From Pontiella agarivorans (GTDB taxonomy: Bacteria; Verrucomicrobiota; Kiritimatiellia; Kiritimatiellales; Pontiellaceae), in the NCBI RefSeq assembly GCF_034531395.1, contig NZ_JARVCO010000002.1, positions 744,001 to 808,000 of the forward strand: DNA of 64,000 nt, written 5' to 3'. The translations under genes were made by a program, and so were the position numbers. Position 1 is the first letter of the stretch, and every line of letters starts with the position of its first letter. Shown piece after piece: positions 18,571 to 27,449 of this stretch. The notes beneath the pieces were generated by a model, which worked only from the letters and a program-made list of their open reading frames with translations, was not told the DNA's origin and made no database searches.

Positions 18571-18613
18571 TTCCAATAATTGGAAACCGGGGCGTATTTT
18601 CCAGAGACTGGAA
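18571..18613. repeat. Two copies of the TTCCARNNNYTGGAA palindrome
   Basis: TTCCAATAATTGGAA (18571-18585) and TTCCAGAGACTGGAA (18599-18613) fill the 74-bp gap between two minus-strand genes. The first is extended by GCCCCG on the left and CGGGGC on the right, which makes a long, nearly perfect hairpin. The second lies 17 bp after the upstream gene's stop. Confidence 0.85.
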
Positions 18614-18630
18614 GCCGGGTCGAGCACAGA

Positions 18631-19551
18631 TTAGCGGTATTTCTCAATCCACTCATCAGAGAGGTAGGTGCTGCTGCTGGCTTTCCGGTCGAGAATGCGG
18701 CCGTCGTAGAGCAGCAGTACCAGCCAGCCGGCACTTTCGTTGCCGGCCACAGACGGTTCGCGGTTTGAGGAGTATCTGCTGCCGGTATCAACTTCGGTTT
18801 TAGTAATGATGAAAGGTTTTGATACCAGCTTAATACTTTTTTTTCCGCGGGAATCAATCGTCACCTTCCGGAGCCCTTTGTCTTTCACGCTCAGGGTTCC
18901 CGGGGATACTTCATCGTCCTTTTTATCGGTCTGTTCGCCTTTGGCAATTCGCTGGCCGAAAAAGAAATATTCCAGTGAGAAGGTGTCCGGATGAACGGCT
19001 TGATTATAAATGTCGATATTAAGGTTTACCTGTTCGGTATAGGTTTTGGTTGTGGTGGTATATACGCGTTTTTCTCCGCTTTGCTTCAGCTCACGCTCTT
19101 CTTTCTCTACTTTTTTGTCCGAGCTTTTTTCGGTTTTAGCGCTCACGGAAATTCGGCCGTCGTGTATCTCTGCCGCCTGTTGTGCCAGATGGTTTTTATG
19201 CAGCTCGCCTTTATACTGTCTGGTTTTTTCAAGGGCTTTAACGTGAGCATAATCCTCGGCAAAAAACTGTGCGCGGGAGGTTTCGTGCAGTGCGCTTCTT
19301 TTGTAATGGATTGTGGTGCCGGTTTCCGACATGAGGGTGATTGAATCGCTGCCGAGCTTCATCAGGATTCCGCTGCGCGACTGGCCGTTGGCTATGCGTA
19401 GCGATACTTGTGAGCCGAGTTGCGGAGCTGTGAATGAAGGCCGTATTTCAGCCTTCTGATTTTCGTAGTAGGTTTTTAGATCGTCCGCTGCCATGGCGTT
19501 GCCAACCAGCAGAGTCAGAATGAGTGCAAGTTTGAAGGTATACCGTTTCAT
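18631..19551 (-). CDS. Secreted protein of unknown function
   Basis: This 306-residue protein has a signal peptide (MKRYTFKLALILTLLVGNAMA). Residues about 45-90 form a small beta-rich, SH3-like stretch (VSLRIANGQSRSGILMKLGSDSITLM), typical of PVC envelope proteins that turn over a K-x-S-D/G-x-I pattern. A charged, coiled-coil-like middle (about 135-160) is followed by a beta-rich C-terminal half with a Tyr/Thr-rich edge. No family is recognised. It lies between a CorC-like gene (33 bp upstream) and mutY; the gap to mutY holds two palindromic repeats. Confidence 0.75.
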   Translation of the reverse strand: MKRYTFKLALILTLLVGNAMAADDLKTYYENQKAEIRPSFTAPQLGSQVSLRIANGQSRSGILMKLGSDSITLMSETGTTIHYKRSALHETSRAQFFAEDYAHVKALEKTRQYKGELHKNHLAQQAAEIHDGRISVSAKTEKSSDKKVEKEERELKQSGEKRVYTTTTKTYTEQVNLNIDIYNQAVHPDTFSLEYFFFGQRIAKGEQTDKKDDEVSPGTLSVKDKGLRKVTIDSRGKKSIKLVSKPFIITKTEVDTGSRYSSNREPSVAGNESAGWLVLLLYDGRILDRKASSSTYLSDEWIEKYR

Positions 19552-19584
19552 GATTATTTCCCCGCGGGCTGATTCATTACAAAC

Positions 19585-20847
19585 TCAGACGTTCTTAACC
19601 GGCACCATATGGACAACCTGAATCTGCCGCTGCGTGGCGGAATTGATCCGGAGTTCGAATCCGGGAACGTCCAGGCGTTCGCCGGCGCGCGGAATGCGGC
19701 CGAGCATGGAAAAAATATATCCGCCGAGCGAATCATATTCATCGCTTTCCGGAAGCCGGGCCGAAAGTTCTTCATTCAGTTCATAGATGGGCATCCGTGC
19801 CAGCACCATGATTGAACCGTCCGGTCTGCGATGGAGATTTTTTTCCTTGAGGTCATATTCATCCTCAATTTCTCCAACCAGTTCTTCGATGATGTCTTCC
19901 ATGGTCACGAGTCCTTCGGTGCCGCCGTATTCATCCACAACCAAAACCATCTGGGACCGACTTTTTTTCATAAGCTGAAGTACGTCATTAATCGGCATCG
20001 TTTCCGGAATAAATACCATTTTCTTTGCCAGTTGACTGATGGTCAGTCCATCGCCCGAATTTCGGGAAGAGATCAGTTTCAGCAGATCTTTTACGTGTAC
20101 CATCCCGATCACGTCGTCAATGTTTTCGTGATATACCGGAAAACGGGAAAAACGGGATTCCCGCACTTCATCAATACATTCCTCAATGCTTAGCGTATCT
20201 TTAAAACCGTGGATATCTATTCTGGGGGTCATAATTTCACGCGCTACGGTGTCACCAAATTCAAAAACACTGCGAATGATTTCACGTTCTTCTTCTTCAA
20301 GCGCCTCCTCGTCAGTTTCGTCGATTAGACTTTTAATTTCATCCTCGGTCGATGGCCGGTCGTCTTCATCGGAAGTTGACATTGCGTGGCGCAATAGAAA
20401 ATCCTCGATATATTGAAGGGGTCTTACGAAGATGTAAAGTGCCAGTGTAAGTGTTCCGATGACAGGAAGGACCGCAATTGAAATCCGGTCAGCATAACTT
20501 TCGGAAAGAACATGCGGGACGATTCGTGCAACAACCATGTATACAAGCGCAAGGGCAAACAGTCCGGGAAGTGTGATCCACAGTGTGTAATCCCGAAGGG
20601 CAAGATAACACAGGGTGAATGTGCCGATGGCCGATAAGGTCAATATCAGTCGAGTGCTTTTGCAAAGAAGGTCCCACCGATTCTTCCAGAATTTAAGCAG
20701 GTTGATATGCCGAGCATTCCGCTCAATCAGGCGGGGAAGTCCGGCATCGCCCGTGGCTTTTAATGAAGCATATATGGAGGCCAGAAAGCTGGCGGCGCTC
20801 AGGGTGAAAAGACTGTATAAAAAATATTCGCTATCTAACTCATTCAT
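19585..20847 (-). CDS. CorC/HlyC-type CBS-domain membrane protein
   Basis: This 420-residue inner-membrane protein has an N-terminal DUF21-like membrane region (about 1-155, four hydrophobic segments). The linker contains EREIIRSVFEFGDTVAREIMTPR, the hallmark entry into the CBS pair (about 205-325). It ends with a CorC_HlyC domain (about 340-418; RLPESDEYDSLGGYIFSMLGR, RAGERLDVPGFEL). Family members are implicated in magnesium or cobalt efflux and are often misnamed hemolysins. The large AT-rich gap upstream (20848-21350) would contain its promoter. Confidence 0.9.
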   Translation of the reverse strand: MNELDSEYFLYSLFTLSAASFLASIYASLKATGDAGLPRLIERNARHINLLKFWKNRWDLLCKSTRLILTLSAIGTFTLCYLALRDYTLWITLPGLFALALVYMVVARIVPHVLSESYADRISIAVLPVIGTLTLALYIFVRPLQYIEDFLLRHAMSTSDEDDRPSTEDEIKSLIDETDEEALEEEEREIIRSVFEFGDTVAREIMTPRIDIHGFKDTLSIEECIDEVRESRFSRFPVYHENIDDVIGMVHVKDLLKLISSRNSGDGLTISQLAKKMVFIPETMPINDVLQLMKKSRSQMVLVVDEYGGTEGLVTMEDIIEELVGEIEDEYDLKEKNLHRRPDGSIMVLARMPIYELNEELSARLPESDEYDSLGGYIFSMLGRIPRAGERLDVPGFELRINSATQRQIQVVHMVPVKNV

Positions 20848-21350
20848 AAATTCGAGCGGCCTTTCCTGACTCTGTTCCGCCCGCGTTGTACAACTGATAA
20901 ACTAAAGAGAGGTGTATTTACCAGACAAACAGTATTTGAAAAAGATAGGCTCGTAAAATTTCAACGGTTTTCCTTTTTTTAAACGGTGCAACTGTCATGA
21001 CCTCAGCGTTTTATCATAGTATCTTATATTTCTTATCGTTCTGTGAAAATACCACATGTAGATTGCTTTCAGCACTTGTATTAGACATAATATATATTAT
21101 GCGACGTACTGATTGTTGATAAAAATGTGGATAACTGTGAATAACTCACCGGGTAACATTTAATAGAGTCAGGTTGTGATCCGGACGGCCCCCGGCCCTT
21201 GCCGCCCAATGAAACATCCGTCTTTTTGCTCCTATTATGGGCGAAGGAAAACCGACTATGCATACAACCGATTTTTAATATTCATTCTTTTAATTGGGCA
21301 CAAAAAAAACCGGCACTGAATTGTGCCGGTTGCAGAAAAAAAGCGGTTAA
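20848..21350. other. AT-rich 503-bp gap with DnaA-box-like sites
   Basis: No gene is supported here. The gap holds a 16-bp AT palindrome, CATAATATATATTATG (21086-21101). Next to it are TGTGGATAA (21126-21134; reverse complement of the consensus DnaA box TTATCCACA) and TGTGAATAA (21136-21144; one mismatch), in the same orientation with centres 10 bp apart. The argS terminator lies at the right edge. It may be a replication-origin fragment or a DnaA-regulated promoter region for the corC-like gene; the sequence alone does not decide. Confidence 0.5.
21302..21331 (-). terminator. Rho-independent terminator of argS
   Basis: The stem AACCGGCAC (21308-21316) with GTGCCGGTT (21323-21331) and a 6-nt loop lies 20 bp after the argS stop. 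On the minus strand it is followed by a run of T (A-run 21302-21309 on plus). Confidence 0.9.
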
Positions 21351-23078
21351 TCAGATGCGTTCTCTGGTCTCGATTCCGAGAAGCTCCAATCCTTGTTTCA
21401 GGGTTCGGGCGGTGTTTCTGCACAGCCGAATACGACTTTCCCGAATGCCTTTGTCGGCTTTAAGAAATGGTACATTCTGATAAAAACTGCTGTAGATCTG
21501 GGCAAGGTCATAAAGATAATCCGCCATAATGTTCGGTCGGTAATTATCGGCAGCAGCGCGAACGGCGGCAGGAAAACGGGTTAATTTAACCGCCAGACGC
21601 CGTTCGATTTCGTGTTCAATCCGGATCGAACAATCGGTGAGCTCTGTGCCCGGAAACTGTGCTTTCCACTTATCATAAACCGACGAAATCCGGGCGTACG
21701 CATATTGCAGATATGGCGCTGAATTACCTTCCATATTCAGCGCTTTTTCCCAGGTGAATGTCACCAGACTCTGTGGATTCTGGCTCAGATCTGTATATTT
21801 TATGGCTCCGATTCCAATCGCTTTTGCCAAGTCCTTCTGCTGTTCCTCAGGCATATCCGGGCTGCTTGATTTTACCATCTTAAGGGCACGCGCCTCTGCT
21901 TCATCCAGCATGGCAGAAAGTTTGATTACATTGCCTTCGCGAGTGGAAAATGTGGCCTCTGGAAGACGCATCAGGCCAAACCATACATGCACCAGATTCG
22001 CTTTCATCTCCAGCTTGTCGGCGATGGTGAAAAACTGCTTAAAATGTAACTGCTGACGCTCATCGGTTACATAGATGATCCGATCTGGATCAAACTCTTC
22101 AATGCGTGATTCCACCGTGGCCAGATCGGTGGTGGCATAATTATATCCCCCATCACTTTTACGCACGATGCAGATCGGCATTCCGTCTTCTTCCAGATCA
22201 ACGATCAGTGCGCCGTCGCTTTTTTTCGCGAGCCCCTTTTCCTCCAGAGCCCGAATAATTTCAGGCAGGCGGTCGTTATAGAAACTTTCCCCGCGATACA
22301 GATCAAATTTTACGCCGAGACGATCATAAATCGTGTCAAACTCACCAATGGACAGTTCAATAAATTTTTCCCAAAGCTTGCGGTTTTCCTCATCGCCCTG
22401 CTGGAGTTTGACCAGTTCGGCTTTAGCGAGATCACGCCAGGAGTCATCTTCTTTTGATTTATTATAACTCGCCACATAAATCCGTTCGAGTTCTTCGACC
22501 GGGGATTCGGCCAGTGCTTTTTCCTTCACAAACTCGCGATATCCCACCAGCATCAGGCCGAACTGAGTGCCCCAGTCTCCCAAATGATTGTCTGCAATCA
22601 CATCATAGCCAAGAAAACGAAACAGCCGGTCAATGGCATTGCCGATTACGGTTGAGCGAATATGGCCGATATGCATCGATTTCGCCACATTGGGGCTGGA
22701 ATAGTCGATAATGACCTTCTTCCCCTCGCCCACCTGCTCTGCTCCCAAATTCGGATCTTTTTCCAGCGTCTGGATATAATCAGCCAGCGCCGTGTTCGAT
22801 AGAAAAAAGTTTATAAAGCCCGGACCTGCAATTTCTATTTTTTTGACAAAATCAGGCAGTTCAGCCGATTCCGCAAACTGCTGGGCAATTTCGCGCGGCG
22901 CCTTTTTAAGCTGTTTAGCCAATACCATGGCGGCATTGCACTGGTAATCGCCGAACTTTTCATTATTGGTTGGCGACACCCCCAAATTAACCTCAATATC
23001 GCCCAGATCAAAAATCGACTTCATCGCCTCGGTCGTCCAGGCCGAAAGGCGTTCCTCAAAAGTGGCAAACTCACGCAT
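21351..23078 (-). CDS. argS: Arginyl-tRNA synthetase
   Basis: This 575-residue class I synthetase charges tRNA-Arg with arginine in the cytoplasm. It shows the N-terminal tRNA-binding (Add-1) domain, the HIGH motif in SPNVAKSMHIGHIRST, the class-specific region MPICIVRKSDGGYNYATTDLA (quoted piece GGYNYATTDLA), and ATFSTREGNVIKLS in place of KMSKS, as usual in ArgRS. A C-terminal anticodon-binding DALR domain ends in LCRNTARTLKQGLELLGIE. Length is normal. It is separated from the upstream clpC by a repeat-rich, hairpin-rich gap and ends at an intrinsic terminator. Confidence 0.95.
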   Translation of the reverse strand: MREFATFEERLSAWTTEAMKSIFDLGDIEVNLGVSPTNNEKFGDYQCNAAMVLAKQLKKAPREIAQQFAESAELPDFVKKIEIAGPGFINFFLSNTALADYIQTLEKDPNLGAEQVGEGKKVIIDYSSPNVAKSMHIGHIRSTVIGNAIDRLFRFLGYDVIADNHLGDWGTQFGLMLVGYREFVKEKALAESPVEELERIYVASYNKSKEDDSWRDLAKAELVKLQQGDEENRKLWEKFIELSIGEFDTIYDRLGVKFDLYRGESFYNDRLPEIIRALEEKGLAKKSDGALIVDLEEDGMPICIVRKSDGGYNYATTDLATVESRIEEFDPDRIIYVTDERQQLHFKQFFTIADKLEMKANLVHVWFGLMRLPEATFSTREGNVIKLSAMLDEAEARALKMVKSSSPDMPEEQQKDLAKAIGIGAIKYTDLSQNPQSLVTFTWEKALNMEGNSAPYLQYAYARISSVYDKWKAQFPGTELTDCSIRIEHEIERRLAVKLTRFPAAVRAAADNYRPNIMADYLYDLAQIYSSFYQNVPFLKADKGIRESRIRLCRNTARTLKQGLELLGIETRERI

Positions 23079-23132
23079 AATTTTAACTCCGTAAAAAGAG
23101 GCGGACCTTATTTTCCGACTCTGTAAAAATCA

Positions 23133-23166
23133 ATCCCCGTTTTCCTGAGTCTGGAAAAACGGGGAT
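23133..23166 (-). terminator. Hairpin terminator of clpC containing a variant palindrome
   Basis: The stem ATCCCCGTTTTCC (23133-23145) pairs with GGAAAAACGGGGAT (23153-23166) with one bulged base. On the minus strand it is followed by TTTTT within 3 nt, consistent with termination of clpC. Its apex, TTCCTGAGTCTGGAA, is a one-base variant of the window's palindromic repeat. Confidence 0.7.
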
Positions 23167-23173
23167 CAGTTTC

Positions 23174-23188
23174 TTCCAAGGGCTGGAA
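23174..23188. repeat. TTCCARNNNYTGGAA copy after clpC
   Basis: TTCCAAGGGCTGGAA is exact in both arms and starts 6 bp after the clpC stop codon, just before the terminator hairpin. A weaker relative (TTCCGACTCTGTAAA) follows further down the same gap. Confidence 0.8.
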
Positions 23189-23194
23189 GTTTTT

Positions 23195-25702
23195 TTATTC
23201 CTCGGCTGCAGTTTCTTCAACCACAGGAACCCCTTTAAAAGTCAACGATTCCTTATTGGCTTTCACAGTGACCACCGAGTTATTTTCGATATGCCCGCGC
23301 AGGATTTCTTCGGCCAGCGGATCTTCAAGGAAACGTTCAACGGTGCGACGCAGCTGACGCGCTCCGTAGGCTTTGTCGTATCCTTTTTCCAGCAGGAAAT
23401 TCCGGGCGGGCTTGGTGATTTTAAGTTCGATATTTCGGCCGAGCACGCGGTTCTGAATGTTGGCCAGTTCGAGATTAATGATTGTTTCCAAGTCTTCTTT
23501 GGTCAGTTCGCGGAATACGATCATGTCATCGAGGCGGTTCAGCAGCTCCGGCTTGAAGGTCTTCTTGGCTACACCGATCATCATTTCCTTCAGCTTGGCA
23601 AAGTCGGCTTCTTCATTCGAGGGAGAAAAACCAAGGGAACCGGATTTCTTCACTTCCTGAGCGCCTAGATTTGAAGTCATGATGACTACCGTATTGCGGA
23701 AATCCACGCTGCGGCCAAGGCTGTCAGTCAGTCGACCCTCCTCGAGAATCTGCAGCAGCATGTGCATAACATCCGGGTGGGCTTTTTCGACTTCATCGAA
23801 CAGCACAACGGAATACGGCCGACGGCGAACCCGTTCAGTCAGCTGTCCCCCCTCTTCGTGCCCTACATAGCCCGGAGGTGAACCTACCAGACGGGATGCA
23901 TTGAATTTTTCCATATATTCTGACATGTCGATCTGGATGAATGATTCCGGATCATCAAACATAAAATCAGCCAGAGTTTTGGCCAGCATGGTTTTTCCCA
24001 CGCCGGTCGGTCCCAGAAAGATAAAGGAGCCGATGGGACGTTTCGGGTCTTTCAGATCCGCCCTCGAACGCCGCAATGCACGGGAGACTGCGCTTACGGC
24101 TTCGCCCTGGCCAACCACCTGCTGGCCGACAACATCCTCGATACGAAGCAGGCGTTCCATCTCTTTTTCGCCCATCTTCATTACCGGAATTCCGGTCCAC
24201 TTTGAAACGACAACCATGATGTCTTCATCGTCCACTACCGACTTATTTTCATCACGCGTTTTACGCCACTCTTCGAGCAGCTGATCCAGCTTTTCTTTGC
24301 TCTGGCGCTCCTGATCGCGGAAATTAGCCGCATCCTCGAATTTCTGTTCGTGGATAGCGTCGTTCTTTTTGGTTTCGAAATCGTGAATTTCCTCTTCCAG
24401 CTGTTTCAGCTCCGGCGGGCGGCTCATGCTGTTGATGCGCGCGCGTGCGCCGGCTTCATCGATTAGGTCAATCGCCTTGTCAGGCAGGAAACGGTCAGGC
24501 AGATAACGGGCAGAGCATTCAACTGCGGTCTTCATTGCATCGTCGGTGAAGGTGGCATGATGATGTTCTTCGTATTTTCCGCGCAATCCTTTAAGAATTT
24601 CAACGGCGTCTTCGACAGAAGGCTCTTTCACATTTACGGTCTGGAACCGGCGTTCGAGTGCGGCATCCTTTTCGATATATTTACGGTATTCCTTCAGTGT
24701 GGTGGCTCCAATACACTGCAGTTCACCGCGCGACAGCGCCGGTTTAATGATGTTTGCGGCATCCATGGTGCCTTCCGCCGATCCTGCGCCGACGATGGTG
24801 TGGAGTTCATCGAGAAACAGAATGATATTCTTCTCTTTGCGGATTTCATCCATGACGGCTTTGATGCGTTCTTCGAACTGACCGCGGTATTTGGTTCCTG
24901 CAACCATCAGCGCCAGATCCAGCGTAATCACTTTTTTATCGATCAGCAGATCCGGCACATTGCCTTCCTGAATGACCTGGGCAAGCCCTTCAGCAATTGC
25001 TGTTTTTCCGACGCCTGCTTCACCGAGCAACACCGGATTATTTTTGGTGCGGCGGCAGAGAATCTGAATGACCCGTTCGATCTCATCTTTTCTGCCGATC
25101 ACCGGGTCCAGTTCACCATCCTTGGCCAGTTTAGTCAGATCACGCCCGAAGGTATTAAGCGCCGGCGTTTTGGTTTTTCCTTTACCGCGCGTCTGTCCGC
25201 CGCCGATCGGCGGGGGCTCAGGGTCGCCGCCCTCGTCTTCATATTCTCCTTCTGCTGCCGGGTCATAATCGGGGTCGAGGGTTTTCATGATTTCATAGCG
25301 GGTTTCATCGAGATCCACGCCGAGGTTTTCGAGTACCCGTGCGGCAATACCTTCCCCTTCGCGAAGCAGTCCGAGCAGAATATGCTCTGTGCCCACATAG
25401 CTGTGGCCCAGTCCGCGGGCTTCACTTGCTGAAAGTGCCAGCACTTTTTTGGCACGCGGTGTAAAAGGAATATTTCCAATGGTTTTGGTCTCCGGCCCGG
25501 TGCCGACGGCTTTTTCAACTTCCAGCCGGACCGAGGCGAGATCGATTCCCAATGCCTGCAGTGCATTCACTGCAACGCCGTGTCCCAGCGCAATCAAGCC
25601 CAGAAGAATATGCTCTGTGCCGACGTAGCCGTGATTGAAGCGGTCAGCTTCTTTCCGTGCCAGCTGCAGCACCTGCTGCGCCCGTGGTGTAAAATTATCC
25701 AT
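23195..25702 (-). CDS. clpC: AAA+ unfoldase ClpC
   Basis: This 835-residue HSP100 ATPase unfolds substrates for ClpP. It has two N-terminal Clp_N repeats (about 2-145; [23 protein letters not shown]), an acidic/Gly-rich linker (about 150-180), D1 with Walker [10 protein letters not shown], a middle domain with UVR-type sequence ([19 protein letters not shown]), and D2 with [15 protein letters not shown] and [11 protein letters not shown]. Presence of the UVR-containing middle domain separates it from ClpA and ClpB. It lies 11 bp after mcsB, which places it with its arginine-phosphorylation partners. In Firmicutes, phosphoarginine is the degradation mark read by the ClpC N-domain. Confidence 0.95.
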   Translation of the reverse strand: MDNFTPRAQQVLQLARKEADRFNHGYVGTEHILLGLIALGHGVAVNALQALGIDLASVRLEVEKAVGTGPETKTIGNIPFTPRAKKVLALSASEARGLGHSYVGTEHILLGLLREGEGIAARVLENLGVDLDETRYEIMKTLDPDYDPAAEGEYEDEGGDPEPPPIGGGQTRGKGKTKTPALNTFGRDLTKLAKDGELDPVIGRKDEIERVIQILCRRTKNNPVLLGEAGVGKTAIAEGLAQVIQEGNVPDLLIDKKVITLDLALMVAGTKYRGQFEERIKAVMDEIRKEKNIILFLDELHTIVGAGSAEGTMDAANIIKPALSRGELQCIGATTLKEYRKYIEKDAALERRFQTVNVKEPSVEDAVEILKGLRGKYEEHHHATFTDDAMKTAVECSARYLPDRFLPDKAIDLIDEAGARARINSMSRPPELKQLEEEIHDFETKKNDAIHEQKFEDAANFRDQERQSKEKLDQLLEEWRKTRDENKSVVDDEDIMVVVSKWTGIPVMKMGEKEMERLLRIEDVVGQQVVGQGEAVSAVSRALRRSRADLKDPKRPIGSFIFLGPTGVGKTMLAKTLADFMFDDPESFIQIDMSEYMEKFNASRLVGSPPGYVGHEEGGQLTERVRRRPYSVVLFDEVEKAHPDVMHMLLQILEEGRLTDSLGRSVDFRNTVVIMTSNLGAQEVKKSGSLGFSPSNEEADFAKLKEMMIGVAKKTFKPELLNRLDDMIVFRELTKEDLETIINLELANIQNRVLGRNIELKITKPARNFLLEKGYDKAYGARQLRRTVERFLEDPLAEEILRGHIENNSVVTVKANKESLTFKGVPVVEETAAEE

Positions 25703-25713
25703 TTCTTCTACCT

Positions 25714-26778
25714 TTAGTTTTTACCGTTCGAATCCGTAGCATTTTCCATAAAATCCCGCAACTTCCGCGCCCGCACAACATCGCGCTCCTCCGGCTCCAG
25801 CCCTTTGGTTTCCAGTTTCTGCAGATGGGCCGGCTGAATGGAAATAAACATCATGTCCAGCTCCCGTCGGGAAAACTGCGTCAGCATGCCGAGGTCCAGC
25901 CCGAGCCGAAGCGTGGAGAGCAGGTTCAGGGCCTCGCCGCTGGTCATAAGTTTGGCGTTTGAAAGAAGGCCGAATGCTCGCGATACATGATCTTCCACGA
26001 CAATGGACCGCTCGTTCATCAGACGGATGCGTGCATTATTCTCATGTTCAATCAATTCAAGGACGATCTGTTCAAGGTGGGAGATAATCTCATCTTCACG
26101 CCGGCCCAATGTAATCTGGTTGGAAACCTGGAACATGTTTCCGGCCGCTTCCGTACCTTCGCCCCACATTCCGCGCACTGCCAGGCCGATTTTTGAGATC
26201 CCGTTGATCACCGGATCCATTTCCTCCATCAGTACGAGCGCCGGAAGGTGCAGCATTACCGATGCCCGCATGCCTGTGCCGACATTTGACGGGCAAGATG
26301 TTAAATAGCCGAGTTTCGGTGAGAAAGCATAGGTGAGCTTCGATTCCAGTTCATCGTCAATTTTGTCCGCTGCCGCCCAGGCCCCCTGTAGATTGAGACC
26401 AGGCTGCAACGATTGGATCCGAATGTGATCCTCCTCGTTTACCATAATGGAAAGGCACTCATCGCGCGTGACGAAAACGCCGCAGCTGTCATCCTGCTGC
26501 GCCAGCTCCTGACTGATCAGATGTCGCTCAAAAAGTATTTCTTTATCCAGCGTATCCGTATCGTGCATGTTCCATGATAAAAACGGTTGTTCCAAAGAAT
26601 GGAAAATCTCTGAGGTCTCCGTCCAGACCGCCTGATTTTCCTCTTCACTCGCCCAGCCCGGAAAACAATATTCTTCGACATTGCGGGCCAGACGAATACG
26701 ACTGCTGATCACAGGCCCCTCGTCAATACCGGCCTCCAGCCAGCTGCCGTGGCGTTTTACCATATCGTCCAGCGTCAT
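25714..26778 (-). CDS. mcsB: Protein-arginine kinase McsB
   Basis: This 354-residue phosphagen-kinase-like enzyme phosphorylates arginine side chains in proteins. It carries SSRIRLARN (about 25-33), FVTRDECLSIMVNEEDHIR, LTSCPSNVGTGMRASVMLHLP and NERSIVVEDHVSRAFG, all diagnostic of McsB. The C-terminal RDVVRA fits the RDxxRA allosteric phosphoarginine-binding motif. Its start overlaps the mcsA-like stop by 4 nt (ATGA) and clpC follows 11 bp later. CtsR, the usual fourth member in Firmicutes, is absent, so targets and control must differ. Confidence 0.95.
   Translation of the reverse strand: MTLDDMVKRHGSWLEAGIDEGPVISSRIRLARNVEEYCFPGWASEEENQAVWTETSEIFHSLEQPFLSWNMHDTDTLDKEILFERHLISQELAQQDDSCGVFVTRDECLSIMVNEEDHIRIQSLQPGLNLQGAWAAADKIDDELESKLTYAFSPKLGYLTSCPSNVGTGMRASVMLHLPALVLMEEMDPVINGISKIGLAVRGMWGEGTEAAGNMFQVSNQITLGRREDEIISHLEQIVLELIEHENNARIRLMNERSIVVEDHVSRAFGLLSNAKLMTSGEALNLLSTLRLGLDLGMLTQFSRRELDMMFISIQPAHLQKLETKGLEPEERDVVRARKLRDFMENATDSNGKN
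26590..26604. repeat. TTCCA-N5-TGGAA copy inside mcsB
   Basis: TTCCAAAGAATGGAA has exact arms. It is the only one of the 18 exact copies whose final spacer base is not a pyrimidine. It encodes F-H-S-L-E on the minus strand. Confidence 0.6.
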
Positions 26779-27302
26779 GTTTCGTCTCCTTCAGCGGGGA
26801 TGGCCCCACTCTCTTTCAGCAGGCGGATCTTATCACGCAAAGTCGCGGCAATCTCATATTCTTCTTTAGCGATTGCGGTTTCGATATCCTTCTGGAGGGC
26901 GGCGATCTGTGCGGTCATACGCGCTTCGTTGCCCTGGCGGGCGGGGATTTTTCCGACATGCTGTCGGCTGTGGTGCATGGCCTGGGTAATCGCGTTAAGT
27001 TCCCCCATAAAGGCATTGTAGCACTCGGGGCATCCCAGCCGGGCCCGTTTTTTAAATTCGGCACGGGGCATCTGACAGCGGCTGCAGCTCAGATCGAAAA
27101 CCGAATCATCGGCCTCCGGGGTGCTGCCGCTTGGCTGATTGCCGAGTCCCAGCAAAACATCCGTGATCGAAATCGGCGAATTGAGGTCGATTCCGTTTTT
27201 CTGGGCGCACGCCTGACAGAGGTTCAGTTTTTTCACTTCACCGTCAATTACCTGCGTCAGGTGGATGGTGGCCTCTTTCTCTTTGCAACATTCACATTTC
27301 AT
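26775..27302 (-). CDS. mcsA: McsA-like zinc-finger/UVR activator
   Basis: This 175-residue protein has zinc-binding Cys pairs (MKCECC near the start and LCQACAQ; then CSRCQMP and CPECY) and a C-terminal UVR motif (about 128-165; EARMTAQIAALQKDIETAIAKEEYEIAATLRDKIR, quoted ends EARMTAQIAALQ and EEYEIAATLRDKI). That is the McsA layout; McsA activates the McsB kinase in Firmicutes. The ATG at 27302 opens directly onto the first Cys motif; the frame extends further upstream but that part is not conserved. It overlaps mcsB by 4 nt and is first in mcsA-mcsB-clpC. Confidence 0.9.
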   Translation of the reverse strand: MKCECCKEKEATIHLTQVIDGEVKKLNLCQACAQKNGIDLNSPISITDVLLGLGNQPSGSTPEADDSVFDLSCSRCQMPRAEFKKRARLGCPECYNAFMGELNAITQAMHHSRQHVGKIPARQGNEARMTAQIAALQKDIETAIAKEEYEIAATLRDKIRLLKESGAIPAEGDET

Positions 27303-27383
27303 GAAAAAAATCCTGTTTTCCTCTAAGACACTCTGAAGGGTAATTCGTTGGATTGTCGGTGTGCAAACCTTTTGATGAACGTA

Positions 27384-27426
27384 AAAACCACGCCGCGCAG
27401 ATGCAAAGGCCGCACGCCGTGGTTTT
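27384..27426 (-). terminator. Rho-independent terminator of ilvE
   Basis: AAAACCACG (27384-27392) pairs with CGTGGTTTT (27418-27426), with partial pairing continuing inward (GCCGCGC and GCACGC). On the minus strand the descending arm runs into TTTTTAC, consistent with termination after ilvE and before mcsA. Confidence 0.7.
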
Positions 27427-27449
27427 GCAACATTCTTCAAAACCGTCAT

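Noticed and set aside
25703-25713. Search for CIRCE or CtsR sites upstream of clpC and mcsA
   Set aside because: Neither the short mcsB-clpC gap nor the mcsA leader (27303-27449) contains TTAGCACTC-type inverted repeats or CtsR heptads.
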